Assembly (NCBI RefSeq): GCF_900106755.1
Contig: NZ_FNNN01000023.1
Coordinates: 30,564-94,563 of the forward strand
Origin: Bacteroides faecis MAJ27
GTDB taxonomy: Bacteria; Bacteroidota; Bacteroidia; Bacteroidales; Bacteroidaceae
Reading direction: 5' to 3'
Length of the DNA: 64,000 bases
Made by a program: the position numbers and the translations under genes. Below, one piece after another: positions 18,601-27,171 of this stretch. Position 1 is the stretch's first letter, and the number at the start of each line of letters is the position of its first letter. The notes under the pieces are model-generated. The model searched no databases. It saw only the letters and a list, made by a program, of their open reading frames with translations, and had not been told where the DNA came from.

Positions 18601-18926
18601 TTTCTATCACCTACTGTAAACTGGACTGTTTTAAATCCGATGTAACTGAATTCGATAGTTGAACTTGGATCCGCTTTCACTTGGTAGTGTCCGTTAAAGT
18701 CAGTGACAGTTCCGGATACTATATTCCCATCTTTTACTTTTATGGAAACTCCCAGTAGAGGTTCTCCATTATTATCTTTTACTGTTCCGGATACATAATT
18801 CTGAGCATATGTATTCATTGAACATAAAAGTAGGAAGCCCAGCAGGCAGATAAGCTTATGACTTGAGTTATAAGTTATCAGGTGGACAGCTTTCTTTAAG
18901 AGAGTAGAATGTCGATTAGTTTTCAT
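15675..18926 (-). CDS. rusC: SusC-like TonB-dependent outer-membrane transporter
   Basis: A 1083-residue TonB-linked transporter of the SusC/RagA family. It has a signal peptide (cleavage near MNTYAQ), an N-terminal carboxypeptidase-regulatory-like domain (VSGTVKDNNGEPLLGVSIKV), the TonB box DEVVVVGYGTQ, a plug domain (VQALQGQVPGLNIYSNQ, VRGVGTIG, VLKDAAASSIYGSRAPFGVI) and a 22-strand barrel ending in LNVTF. The terminal Phe is the BAM recognition residue. It imports the ligand captured by RusD using TonB energy. The 12-nt gaps on both sides make it part of one operon with the kinases and rusD. Confidence 0.96.
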   Translation of the reverse strand: MKTNRHSTLLKKAVHLITYNSSHKLICLLGFLLLCSMNTYAQNYVSGTVKDNNGEPLLGVSIKVKDGNIVSGTVTDFNGHYQVKADPSSTIEFSYIGFKTVQFTVGDRKMINVTLEVDDNLLDEVVVVGYGTQKKINLTGSVGVIDSKAFEAIPVSNAVQALQGQVPGLNIYSNQGGGLNQKQSINVRGVGTIGEGSTGSALVLIDGMEGDIYSINPQDIESISVLKDAAASSIYGSRAPFGVILVTTKKGKAGKAQVNYNNSFRVSSPINMPSSLDSYTFSLYYNDAAANSGWGPYNWVSEERINRIKDYMAGKITDSTIPVPNNPSLWADGYSQGNDNIDYYDYFFKDNVFAHEHNISVTGGTDKIQYYLSANYLGQDGELRIGDEYSNRYTASAKINAQLSKIVSVGFNTRFIRSDYVQPTHLNESFFAEIGRQCWPTKPLYDPNGILYDDHVLQMQNGGEKQERNTWLYQQLNITVEPIKGWRLIGDLSYRYNTQYSHWDYLTVHQTGVDGKTKGNTWNNDSQVHEGTYASDYFNVNLYTDYAKTFAKSHNMKVLFGFQAEQNNYKDIAAEKLGVIYPGKPTINTSTGMDSNNQKVAPNVAGGHNRWATAGFFGRLNYDYLEKYLLEVNLRYDGSSRFRSDSRWGFFPSASVGWNIAREKFFLPVSKVVNTFKVRASYGSLGNQNTSSLYPTYSTIGTGTGSWIIDGTLANIAWAPSLVSYNLSWEKIRTWNAGVDFGLFNNRLTGSFDYYIRKTDDMVGPSEKLPVVLGTAVPSSNNTNLKTFGWELELMWKDRLNNGLNYSARFTLADSRTKITRYSNPSGLIDGFYAGKYVGEIWGYETIGIAQSDQEMAEHIGRLINGGQNNLGQDWKAGDIMYKDLNEDGKIDAGSRTLQDHGDLKRIGNSTPRYNVGLELAADWKRFDIRMFWQGTLKRDYFQGSYYFWGANGRQGPWFSTALKGHDDYFRNDETSPLGTNLNSYYPRPLFNTDKNQQSQTKYLQDASYLRLKNLQIGYSLPHNIVQKMGMQNLRIFASGENLFTITSLIDFFDPESIEGGSWGHGNVYPLSRTFSFGLNVTF

Positions 18927-18938
18927 AATCCATTAAAT

Positions 18939-19874
18939 TTAAAAGTTGAATGATAAGGCTAATTCTTTTTCTAACATGAAGTGTTTTACTTCATCGAGAG
19001 TAGGAATAGACGGTTGGGCACCGGAACGTGTAACAGCGATAGCTGCCGCGGCATTCGCAAAACTCAATGCATCCCGGTCTATTTCCCTTTGGGCACAAAT
19101 TACAGCCAATGCCCCACAGAACGTGTCACCTGCTGCAATAGTATCAATCGCATTTACTTTGTATCCGGGAAGCTGAATGATTTCTTTGTCGTTTTTCATA
19201 TATACACCTTGACTTCCCAATGTGATCACAGCATTGCGTGCACCTGCCTGTAATAAGCTTAGAGCGATTTCTTCAAGATTATTTCCTGTATATTCAATTC
19301 CTGAGATGAAGGCTGCTTCCAGTTCATTGACGACTAGTATATCAATGGCTTTCATCAGCTCCTCATCAATCAGGCAGGCGGGTGCGGGATTAAACAAAAC
19401 CTTTTTACCTTTTTGTTTAGCCAGAAGAGCTATTCTTTTAATCGTTTCGTAAGGAATCTCGGCTTGCATAACTATGATATCTGCTTCGTCAATTACTTTT
19501 GAAAAATGAATAATTGAACCGGGTAATAAAGAATAGTTAGCTCCGGGAGCTACTGCTATGCAGTTTTCACCACTGTCGGCAACAAAAATGAGCGCAGTCC
19601 CTGTGGGCTGATTAACATCATCTATGATATAATCAGTAGCGATACCTTCTTTCTTAAAGTGTTTTTTTAGAATTTCTGCATACATATCATTTCCCAAAGA
19701 GGTAATAAACGTTACAGATCCCCCGAGTCTTGCTGCTGCTACAGCCTGATTGGCGCCTTTCCCCCCGAGGGATTGTATAAAACTGGCATCTCCGACTGTT
19801 TCGCCAGGCGCCGGGAGATGGTTGACTTGTGCAACCATATCGATGTTTGAACTTCCAATAACTACTACTTTCAT
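18939..19874 (-). CDS. rusK2: Ribokinase (PfkB family), second copy
   Basis: A 311-residue PfkB-family sugar kinase. It opens VVVIGSSNIDMVAQVNHLPAPGETV, followed by GGKGANQAVAAARLGG, the ribokinase substrate motif; the C-terminal signature is NAIDTIAAGDTFCGAL with the catalytic Asp, the same AAGD form as E. coli RbsK. It phosphorylates ribose at O5 in the cytoplasm. It is about half identical by eye to the neighbouring rusK1, so the pair arose by duplication or paired acquisition. It begins 40 nt downstream of rusK1 and ends 12 nt before rusC. Confidence 0.92.
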   Translation of the reverse strand: MKVVVIGSSNIDMVAQVNHLPAPGETVGDASFIQSLGGKGANQAVAAARLGGSVTFITSLGNDMYAEILKKHFKKEGIATDYIIDDVNQPTGTALIFVADSGENCIAVAPGANYSLLPGSIIHFSKVIDEADIIVMQAEIPYETIKRIALLAKQKGKKVLFNPAPACLIDEELMKAIDILVVNELEAAFISGIEYTGNNLEEIALSLLQAGARNAVITLGSQGVYMKNDKEIIQLPGYKVNAIDTIAAGDTFCGALAVICAQREIDRDALSFANAAAAIAVTRSGAQPSIPTLDEVKHFMLEKELALSFNF

Positions 19875-19914
19875 TTGAATCAGATTTATGTGTTTAACCT
19901 AGGTCTTATCTCGT

Positions 19915-20838
19915 TTATAGCACAACTTCTCTCTTATAAGGAATCGCACTCTGCGCACCGATTCGCGTGACTGCTATAGCTGCCGCCGCATTGGCAAATT
20001 TCACAGATTTAGCGAGTGAATGCCCTTCAGACAGGCAGACGCTGAATGCTCCGCAAAATACATCTCCGGCACCTGTTGTGTCAATCGTCTCTACTTCCTT
20101 TGCGGGAATCATGGTATATTCATCTTTCTCTTTTACGTAAGCGCCGTCTTTACCTAAAGTAATGACAACATTCTCTATACCTTTCTCTCCGATAGCCTGA
20201 GCGGCACGATGAGCGCTTTCTATATTCATCACTTTGATTCCGGATAACATTTCCGCTTCAATGCGGTTGGGGAGTATGGTGTGCACGTTTTTTAAGAATG
20301 AGTTGCTCAGGCTGGACGCGGGAGCCGGATTGAGGATTACCTTTTTCCCATATTTGCAAGCAATAGTAGCTGCATATTCTACTGTATCTATAGGAATCTC
20401 AAGTTGCATGAGAATAATATCAGCTTCCTTGACTTTTTCTTCGGCTTTATTGATATCCTCAATAGAAAGCGAACGGCTTGCTCCCGGTGCTACGATAATG
20501 CTATTTTCACCGAAAGAATCTACGGAGATAAGTGCAACTCCGGACGGACTTTTCTGGTCGGTAAATATATATTCCGTATTAATTTTCTCTGATCTGTATA
20601 TTTCCAATGCTTGCAGGCCGAACAAATCATATCCGATTTTGGATATGAAGGTGACTTCAGCTCCCAGTCGGGCGGCTGCAATCGCCTGATTAGCTCCTTT
20701 GCCACCGGGATTCATGTAGAAAGTTCCGCCTAGTATGGTTTCTCCGGGAACAGGTAGTCTGTTGGCTTTCACGACCATATCGGTATTGCAACTACCGATG
20801 ACTACAATTTTGGGTCTATGAATTGATATAGTTTCCAT
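19915..20838 (-). CDS. rusK1: Ribokinase (PfkB family), first copy
   Basis: A PfkB kinase with the same architecture as rusK2: KIVVIGSCNTDMVVKANRLPVPGETI, GGKGANQAIAAARLGA, and the C-terminal ETIDTTGAGDVFCGAF signature in the GAGD form. The frame is open from 20880, but that start would add a hydrophobic MIIAFICIVLIFNT tail not expected for a soluble kinase; ATG 20838 gives METISIHRPKIVV and is preferred, for 307 residues. The two kinases may differ in substrate (ribose against deoxyribose or arabinose-like pentoses); the sequence does not decide this. It is the first gene after rusR, across about 230 bp. Confidence 0.9.
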   Translation of the reverse strand: METISIHRPKIVVIGSCNTDMVVKANRLPVPGETILGGTFYMNPGGKGANQAIAAARLGAEVTFISKIGYDLFGLQALEIYRSEKINTEYIFTDQKSPSGVALISVDSFGENSIIVAPGASRSLSIEDINKAEEKVKEADIILMQLEIPIDTVEYAATIACKYGKKVILNPAPASSLSNSFLKNVHTILPNRIEAEMLSGIKVMNIESAHRAAQAIGEKGIENVVITLGKDGAYVKEKDEYTMIPAKEVETIDTTGAGDVFCGAFSVCLSEGHSLAKSVKFANAAAAIAVTRIGAQSAIPYKREVVL

Positions 20839-21065
20839 AGTATTAAAAATTAAGACTATGCAAATGAAAGCAATAATCATGCATAGTTTTCTACATTAAT
20901 AATTGGTTTATATAATCTCAAAAATGATATCTTATATTGAATTTTCCTGTATGGAGGAGAGAATATAGGGGTAATGTGAAATGAATTTATATAATTACAA
21001 AGAGAAAATGGAGATTTGAAAAGAGTGTTTTTATCGTCTGAAATACGAATCAGGCACCTTAGTCT

Positions 21066-22622
21066 TTAACATTCTTTTGCGCTACTACGTGCTCTGAGGA
21101 CTTCAGACAGTTTCTCTTTCCGGATTTTGGATTCCATCCACGCCGTAAAGTCAAAGAGGCGTAAAAGCTGACTTTCATATTTATTATTATATAATTCATG
21201 AATCTCAGGAGACAACTTTTCCCAAAATGCTTCTCTGTCTTTTTTCAGGATGGGAATATTTCTTTTATTCAGAAACCATAAAATGATACGTTCTGTTTTA
21301 AAAGTCTGCTCTTTGGGGGAAGATAGACTTCGGGTGATGGAGCGGGATTCATACTGGATCAGCTCATGCTCTTGCACTTCATAAAAGACGATGAGGCGGA
21401 CCAGACGAATAGTTCTCATTAAAGGCAGATACTTTATGTTATGGTCTATGATAGCGTTGCTGATATACTTTTTAGCAGTTTTATATTCCTGGTTACCAAC
21501 GTGTACGAGTGTGGTGTAAAGGAATAACTCACTTTTTCGAATAGGGCTTAACCAGGCTTCTTTATCATAAAGTATTTCCTGGTAGTCTACCATAAGTTGG
21601 GTACATTTTGAAAAATCTCCTTTATCCAGATAGGGAAATAGTTCGTATTGGAAGAGAAGGCAAGTTGCATTTACTTTAAATTCGAGCGAAGTGCTGTCTG
21701 ATATAAGTTTTCTTAATTTATCGAGGAAGTAGGGGATTTCGTTATAGTTGCTCACAGACCGCAGGCTGCCGAGTACTCCTTCGAGTACAGATAAATAGTA
21801 TATAGGAGGATTTGACCAGAACTGTTGATTCTGCTCAAATAATGAGTCCAGTTCTTTGTATGAATTTAGGGCAGCTCTGTAATCACCTGCTCCCATCAGG
21901 TAATTAGCCTGAAAAAGTTTATGGTTTCGTGTTAATTCAAAATTACCTTCGGAGTCTGAAGAAGCGGCTATATAAAGTTCGTTGACCATAAGGTCATTCA
22001 TATCCTGTTTTTGCTTTACTGTCCTGATGGAGCCAATATGAGATAAACGATATTTCAATAAGTTGTGTAATGAAGATTGCTCTGTGATTTTCCGAATCTT
22101 TTTCAAAGTTTCATTTTGGATGAAGTGTTTATGAAAAAGCTCCTGTTCTGTCATGTTGGGAAAGTTCAGACGGAGCAGATATTCCAGTTCCAGTTTCAAG
22201 GCTATCGTCAGAATTTCGTTGTTTTCATAGAATTGTGCTTGTTTTATCGTATTGGATAGCATTTCGAAACATTCTTCAAACAGAGAACGTTCATAAAGCA
22301 TTCGGGCTTTGCACAAATCATTCAGCAGATCGTAATATATATCTTTCTTTTTTCGCAGGGTGAGTAACGTATCCGTCAGTTTTTCATATAAGTATTGAAT
22401 GGACACTTCAAAAGAACCATTGGGGTTACGTCTGTAAAATTCCTCTTTTACAATGTTTCCATTCGGTTGTTTACTCTTTATGATAATATCATAAATCACC
22501 AGATAGTCTTTCTCCTCCTTGTCTTTGATTACTTGTAGGGAGAAGTGCTTCTTTTCTGATTTAGATAACGAGTATATCAGGGATATAACGGAATCTACTC
22601 TTTTCATAGGAACTCTTTGCAT
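21066..22622 (-). CDS. rusR: Putative rus-locus regulator RusR
   Basis: A 518-residue, almost wholly alpha-helical, soluble protein with no signal peptide and no transmembrane segment. I see no Walker motif, no histidine-kinase or receiver domain and no canonical helix-turn-helix; the middle (residues ~100-400) looks like degenerate TPR-type helical repeats, and the N-terminus MKRVDSVISLIYSLSKSEKKHFSL is basic. Identification rests on position: it heads the rus gene set, as the regulator gene does in B. thetaiotaomicron. ATG 22622 or ATG 22607 are both possible starts. How such a protein would bind DNA or sense ribose is not visible. Confidence 0.7.
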   Translation of the reverse strand: MQRVPMKRVDSVISLIYSLSKSEKKHFSLQVIKDKEEKDYLVIYDIIIKSKQPNGNIVKEEFYRRNPNGSFEVSIQYLYEKLTDTLLTLRKKKDIYYDLLNDLCKARMLYERSLFEECFEMLSNTIKQAQFYENNEILTIALKLELEYLLRLNFPNMTEQELFHKHFIQNETLKKIRKITEQSSLHNLLKYRLSHIGSIRTVKQKQDMNDLMVNELYIAASSDSEGNFELTRNHKLFQANYLMGAGDYRAALNSYKELDSLFEQNQQFWSNPPIYYLSVLEGVLGSLRSVSNYNEIPYFLDKLRKLISDSTSLEFKVNATCLLFQYELFPYLDKGDFSKCTQLMVDYQEILYDKEAWLSPIRKSELFLYTTLVHVGNQEYKTAKKYISNAIIDHNIKYLPLMRTIRLVRLIVFYEVQEHELIQYESRSITRSLSSPKEQTFKTERIILWFLNKRNIPILKKDREAFWEKLSPEIHELYNNKYESQLLRLFDFTAWMESKIRKEKLSEVLRARSSAKEC

Positions 22623-22663
22623 TAGTATTAGGCTGCAATATTCGGGAATTTTTCTTTAAAAAG

Positions 22664-22671
22664 CAAATTTA
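22664..22671 (-). promoter_or_regulatory. Candidate -7 box of rusR
   Basis: Read on the minus strand this is TAAATTTG, a TAnnTTTG match 41 nt upstream of the rusR start codon. No TTTG lies at the ideal upstream spacing. Confidence 0.4.
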
Positions 22672-23422
22672 GCATTCTGACACTTTGTATTTTCTGTGGC
22701 TCTTTGCTGCTTGTATTTGTGGGAAGAAGCCGGACTTGTTCTGAAAATTACAGGGAATTCTCATTTTCATAAATCAGAAAGATGTGTTATGGTGTGATTG
22801 GGCGTTTTTTTTGATGAGTGAAAATGTGGATTATGGTTGTTTATGTTGTGATATATGAAATATACTATACGTTTTGTTCTTTTTGAAATGTCGAACATTG
22901 AACTCCATTTAGCTAATTATTTCTGTTTTCTTGATGTTTTTAGCAAGTGTTTTGGCTTGTTGGATTGTTCCTTTTAAAGGAACGGTCTGTTGGTTTAAAA
23001 GCAACACTTCGTTGGTTTAAAAGGAACGTATGATTTAGTGTAAACATCCGGTTGTTTATTTCTAAATATGAGGTTGTTTTTCTCAGATTATACGATCTTT
23101 TTTGTATAAGTATTCGTTGATGTGAATAAATACTTGCTTGTTTTGTATAATATTACAGTGTATTCTGAATATGTTTCCTATTTATACCTTTATTAAAAGA
23201 TTATCTGTTATCGAATTGGATAATAAATTGTCTTTTTGTTATTCAATATATGAAATTGTGTGCATACCGTTAATTCTAGTGGTGTGAAAAATCACCAAAA
23301 TTGTATTTGAGAGAATAATATTAAGAATATGTTGATAGTTTATTTGAAAATAATATTCATTTTAGATGGTTTTTTATAAGAAAAGCTATACCTTCGATGT
23401 ACTTTTTAATATTAAAGATGAA
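22672..23422. other. AT-rich intergenic region between rusR and the IMPase-like gene
   Basis: About 750 bp with no credible coding frame separates two divergent genes. It is strongly AT-rich and holds a three-unit dyad array (22967-23027), a GGTTGTTT pair 22 bp apart (23050 and 23072), and a stem-loop formed by AAGTATT (23107-23113) and a nearby AATACTT. No convincing TAnnTTTG promoter for the plus-strand gene was found. Confidence 0.6.
22967..23027. repeat. Three 17-bp dyads at exact 22-bp spacing (operator-like array)
   Basis: Units are GTTCCTTTTAAAGGAAC (22967-22983), GTTGGTTTAAAAGCAAC (22989-23005) and GTTGGTTTAAAAGGAAC (23011-23027). They share GTT..TTT.AAAG.AAC, and the first is a perfect palindrome around its central T. 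The 22-bp step is two helical turns, so bound proteins would line up on one DNA face. The likely user is a regulator of rusR or of the divergent gene; which one is not known. Confidence 0.7.
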
Positions 23423-24226
23423 ATGTTGGATTTAAAGCAACTTACAGTTGAAGTATGCCGCATAGCTACCGAGGCCGGGCATTTTCTGAAAGAAGAGCGT
23501 AAAAAATTCCATCGTGAACGTGTGATAGAGAAGCACGCGCACGATTATGTATCTTATGTTGATAAGGAATCTGAGGTACGACTGGTCAAAGCTCTCTCTG
23601 CCTTGTTGCCCGAGGCTGGGTTTATTACGGAAGAAGGTTCTGCCACCTATCAGAACGAATCCTATTGTTGGGTAATTGATCCATTGGATGGGACGACGAA
23701 TTATATTCACGATGAGGCTCCTTATTGTGTATGTATTGCTTTGCGCAGTCAGACAGAATTGTTAATAGGAGTCGTTTATGAAGTTTGCCGGGATGAATGT
23801 TTCTATGCATGGAAAGGCGGAAAGGCCTTTATGAATGGCGAGGAAATTCATGTTTCGGATGTAAGTCAGGCGCAAGATGCTTTTGTTATAACTGAGCTTC
23901 CTTACAACTATCAGCAATATAAACAAACTGCTCTCCATTTGATCGACCGATTGTATGGAGTCGTTGGAGGAATCCGTATGAATGGTTCGGCTGCGGCTGC
24001 TATCTGCTATGTAGCTGCCGGACGTTTTGATGCCTGGGCAGAAGCTTTTCTCGGAAAATGGGATTATTCGGCAGCTGCGTTGATTGTGCTGGAAGCCGGT
24101 GGGCGGGTAACCGATTTCTATGGTGACGATCATTTTATAGAAGGACACCATATCATAGCGACTAACGGACATTTACATCCTTTGTTCGAGAAACTCTTGT
24201 CAGAAGTTCCTCCATTGAATATGTAG
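23423..24226 (+). CDS. Inositol-monophosphatase-family phosphatase (CysQ/SuhB-like)
   Basis: A 267-residue Mg2+-dependent, Li+-sensitive phosphatase of the IMPase superfamily. Metal-binding motifs are FITEEGSA, WVIDPLDGTTNYIHD and WDYSAAALIVLEAGG. Members act on inositol phosphate, 3'-phosphoadenosine 5'-phosphate or fructose-1,6-bisphosphate; the sequence does not separate these. The frame is open from 23366, but ATG 23423 (MLDLKQLTVEVCRIATEAG) gives the standard family start. The comF gene follows 33 nt downstream. Confidence 0.85.
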   Translation: MLDLKQLTVEVCRIATEAGHFLKEERKKFHRERVIEKHAHDYVSYVDKESEVRLVKALSALLPEAGFITEEGSATYQNESYCWVIDPLDGTTNYIHDEAPYCVCIALRSQTELLIGVVYEVCRDECFYAWKGGKAFMNGEEIHVSDVSQAQDAFVITELPYNYQQYKQTALHLIDRLYGVVGGIRMNGSAAAAICYVAAGRFDAWAEAFLGKWDYSAAALIVLEAGGRVTDFYGDDHFIEGHHIIATNGHLHPLFEKLLSEVPPLNM

Positions 24227-24259
24227 GACTTCCTTGTTCTCTTATAAATAACTGATATT

Positions 24260-24967
24260 ATGAAACACACATTACTCATTAAAGATTGGCTTTATTCTTT
24301 CTTGTTTCTTCTATTCCCACGTTGTTGCGTCGTTTGTGGCAGATCGTTGGTGAAAGGGGAGGAGTGTATTTGTACCCTGTGCAATTTGAATTTACCGCGT
24401 ACAAATTACCATCTTCGAGAAGATAATCCGGTAGAACGCCTTTTCTGGGGAAGAATTCCTTTAGGGCATGCTACTTCTTTTTTCTTTTATCGTAAAGGGA
24501 GTGACTTTCGCCAGATTCTCCATCAGCTTAAATACGGAGGACGAAAAGGAATCGGTGCCATTATGGGACGATACATGGCGTCCGAACTGCTTGCATCCGG
24601 GTTCTTTCAGGGAATTGATGTGATTATTCCTGTCCCCCTGCATAAGAAAAAGCAGCAGATTCGTGGCTACAACCAAAGTGAATGGATTGCACGGGGAATT
24701 ACCGCTGTAACGGGAATCCCTGTAGACACAGAAATGATCGTACGCAGAAAAAACACGGAAACACAGACTCACAAGTCAGTCTTTGAACGCTGGGAAAACG
24801 TGGATGGTATTTTTGAATTGCACCATGTTGGTGCATTAGCCGGAAAACATATTCTGCTTGTGGACGATGTGTTGACTACAGGAGCCACCACTGCAGCTTG
24901 TGCTGCCTGTCTGGCAGAGATTGAGGGAATACATATTAGCATATTAACTTTGGCAATTGCCGAATAA
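24260..24967 (+). CDS. comF: ComF-family phosphoribosyltransferase-like protein
   Basis: A 235-residue ComFC-type protein. The N-terminal zinc finger is CCVVCGRSLVKGEECICTLC, followed by a type I phosphoribosyltransferase fold with PVPLHKKKQQIRGYNQSEWIARG and the PRPP-binding loop ILLVDDVLTTGATTAA. In naturally competent bacteria the homologue works with ComFA in transforming-DNA uptake or processing; in Bacteroides its function is not established. It sits between the IMPase-like gene and GH97 on one strand; the 33-nt upstream gap suggests co-transcription with the phosphatase. Confidence 0.88.
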   Translation: MKHTLLIKDWLYSFLFLLFPRCCVVCGRSLVKGEECICTLCNLNLPRTNYHLREDNPVERLFWGRIPLGHATSFFFYRKGSDFRQILHQLKYGGRKGIGAIMGRYMASELLASGFFQGIDVIIPVPLHKKKQQIRGYNQSEWIARGITAVTGIPVDTEMIVRRKNTETQTHKSVFERWENVDGIFELHHVGALAGKHILLVDDVLTTGATTAACAACLAEIEGIHISILTLAIAE

Positions 24968-25033
24968 ACTAATATTATAGTCAGTCAAAATTTGAAGAAA
25001 GTATTATTAACGACATAAAACAAAATTGAGACC

Positions 25034-26980
25034 ATGAAAAGACATCTATCATTATTAATGATCTTGTGCTGGGGGATATTGTTACATGCCCAGACGGAAT
25101 CAGAATTATCCTCTCCTAATGGAGAAATTAAAGTGACACTGAATATTACAGATAAAATCTATTATAGCATTGCCTATGATGGGGATGTATTATTGAAAGA
25201 TAATTCTCTTCAATTGGCATTGAAGGACGAAGTGCTGGGACAGAATCCCAGATTACGTCGTCGGAAATATGTAAGTGTGGATGAGCAGCTGACTCCCGTT
25301 ATGCCTCTTAAATTTTCGACGGTTACTAATCAGTATAATCAACTGACATTGACATTTAAAAATTATTCGGTTGAGTTTCGTGCGTATGATGATGGGGTTG
25401 CTTATCGGTTTGTGACTTCTCGGAAAGGTGAAGTGGAAGTTTTGGGTGAAGAGTTTGCAGTTAACTTCCCGGATGACTATTTACTCCATTTGCAGCAACC
25501 GGGTGGTTTTAAGACCTCATACGAAGAACCTTATACACATGTCTTCAGTAATGAATGGAAACCTTCGGATAAAATGTCTGTTTTACCGGTTTTAATAGAT
25601 ACACGTAAGCAATATAAAATATTAATCAGCGAATCTGACTTGACTGACTATCCTTGTATGTTCTTGAAAGGAACCGGTGATAATGGAATAGTCTCTACTT
25701 TTCCTAAAGCTCCACTTGCTTTTGGTGAAGACGGTGACCGTAGCCTGAAGATAACTCAAGAGGCGGATTATATCGCTAAAACATCAGGGGCAAGAAATTA
25801 TCCTTGGCGTTATTTCGTGTTGACAAAAGATGATCGCCAACTTTTGGAGAACACGATGACTTATAAACTGGCCGGTAAGAATCAACTTCAGGATGTATCA
25901 TGGATCAAGCCGGGACAAGTAAGCTGGGAATGGTGGAATGATGCTTCTCCTTACGGGCCGGATGTGAATTTTGTATCCGGATATAATCTGGAAACCTACA
26001 AATACTATATTGACTTTGCCTCTAAATTTGGTATACCTTATATTATAATGGACGAGGGCTGGGCTAAAAGTACACGTGATCCTTATACTCCAAATCCGAA
26101 AGTGGACCTGCATGAACTGATCCGTTATGGTAAAGAAAAGAATGTCGGCATTGTTCTTTGGCTGACATGGCTGACGGTTGAAAATAACTTCGATTTATTC
26201 AAAACGTTCAATGAGTGGGGAATAAAAGGAGTTAAGATTGATTTTATGGACAGAAGTGACCAATGGATGGTCAATTACTACGAACGTGTGGCGAAAGAAG
26301 CTGCCAAACATCATTTGTTTGTCGATTTTCATGGTTCTTTCAAACCGGCAGGTTTGGAATATAAGTATCCGAACATACTTTCTTATGAAGGTGTCAGAGG
26401 TATGGAGCAGATGGGCGGATGTTATCCGGATAATAGCATTTATTTGCCATTTATGCGCAATGCTGTCGGACCGATGGATTATACTCCCGGGGCGATGATA
26501 AGCATGCAGCCTAATGTATATAGGGCTGAACGCCCCAATTCCGCAAGTATCGGAACCCGTGCTTACCAGTTGGCGCTTTTTGTCATTTTTGAAAGCGGTT
26601 TGCAGATGTTGGCAGATAATCCGACTCTTTATTATCGGAACGAAGATTGTACTCGTTTCATTACGAGTGTTCCTGTCACTTGGGATGAAACGGTGGCTTT
26701 GGAAGCGAAGGCCGGTGAATATGCCATTATTGCTAAACGGAAAGGAGATAAATGGTTTATCGGTGGTATGACCAACAACGGGCAAACAGAGCGGGAATTC
26801 GCCGTGAAATTGGACTTTCTGAAGAAGGACCGTGCTTATCAAATGACATCTTTTGAAGATGGTATCAATGCAGGGCGTCAGGCAATGGACTACCGCTGTA
26901 AGTCTTCACAAGTGAAAAATGGAGATGTGCTGACTGTTAAAATGGTGAGGAATGGGGGCTTTGCTGCCGTGATTGAATAA
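25034..26980 (+). CDS. GH97 alpha-glycosidase, retaining-type (probable alpha-galactosidase)
   Basis: A 648-residue periplasmic glycoside hydrolase family 97 enzyme with signal peptide (MKRHLSLLMILCWGILLHAQ). An N-terminal beta-sandwich covers ~25-275, the (beta/alpha)8 catalytic domain ~280-560 (VSWEWWNDAS, IPYIIMDEGWAKS, GVKIDFMDRSDQ), and a C-terminal beta-domain follows. The aspartate in KIDFMD (~403) matches the nucleophile position of the retaining GH97 subgroup, typified by B. thetaiotaomicron BT1871, an alpha-galactosidase; SusB-like members use inverting glutamates instead. Length also fits the ~660-residue retaining group. No SusC/D pair is adjacent, so it is an orphan glycosidase here. 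Confidence 0.88.
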   Translation: MKRHLSLLMILCWGILLHAQTESELSSPNGEIKVTLNITDKIYYSIAYDGDVLLKDNSLQLALKDEVLGQNPRLRRRKYVSVDEQLTPVMPLKFSTVTNQYNQLTLTFKNYSVEFRAYDDGVAYRFVTSRKGEVEVLGEEFAVNFPDDYLLHLQQPGGFKTSYEEPYTHVFSNEWKPSDKMSVLPVLIDTRKQYKILISESDLTDYPCMFLKGTGDNGIVSTFPKAPLAFGEDGDRSLKITQEADYIAKTSGARNYPWRYFVLTKDDRQLLENTMTYKLAGKNQLQDVSWIKPGQVSWEWWNDASPYGPDVNFVSGYNLETYKYYIDFASKFGIPYIIMDEGWAKSTRDPYTPNPKVDLHELIRYGKEKNVGIVLWLTWLTVENNFDLFKTFNEWGIKGVKIDFMDRSDQWMVNYYERVAKEAAKHHLFVDFHGSFKPAGLEYKYPNILSYEGVRGMEQMGGCYPDNSIYLPFMRNAVGPMDYTPGAMISMQPNVYRAERPNSASIGTRAYQLALFVIFESGLQMLADNPTLYYRNEDCTRFITSVPVTWDETVALEAKAGEYAIIAKRKGDKWFIGGMTNNGQTEREFAVKLDFLKKDRAYQMTSFEDGINAGRQAMDYRCKSSQVKNGDVLTVKMVRNGGFAAVIE

Positions 26981-27005
26981 GATAGGTGGATATTGTATTT
27001 GAAAT

Positions 27006-27041
27006 AAAAAGGATGTTCTTGCAAATAAGAGCATCCTTTTT
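27006..27041 (+). terminator. Terminator after the GH97 gene
   Basis: AAAAAGGATGTTCTT (27006-27020) pairs with AAGAGCATCCTTTTT (27027-27041) with one G-T pair and a 6-nt loop. The T-run at the 3' end makes it intrinsic. Confidence 0.8.
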
Positions 27042-27131
27042 AAATATCACATTATGAATTTTTCTTCTATTTGCTTCTTTTAAAACAGTGAAAGGGTTTA
27101 CTAGATTAGCATCTTGCTTTAATTAGATAGA

Positions 27132-27171
27132 GCAAAAAAAGAGACATATCTTTCGATACACCTCTTTTTTG
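27132..27171 (-). terminator. Terminator of the tRNA-Asn genes
   Basis: Read on the minus strand, AAAAAAGAG just after the proximal tRNA pairs with CTCTTTTTTT around an inner TATC/GATA stem. The run of seven T forms the tail. Confidence 0.7.

Noticed and set aside
19119..19160. AAGD in place of GAGD in rusK2 as a lost active site
   Set aside because: E. coli ribokinase carries the same AAGD form, so this is a normal variant.
26195..26842. 215-codon antisense frame within the GH97 gene
   Set aside because: Shadow of a conserved catalytic region; no promoter, no recognisable domain.
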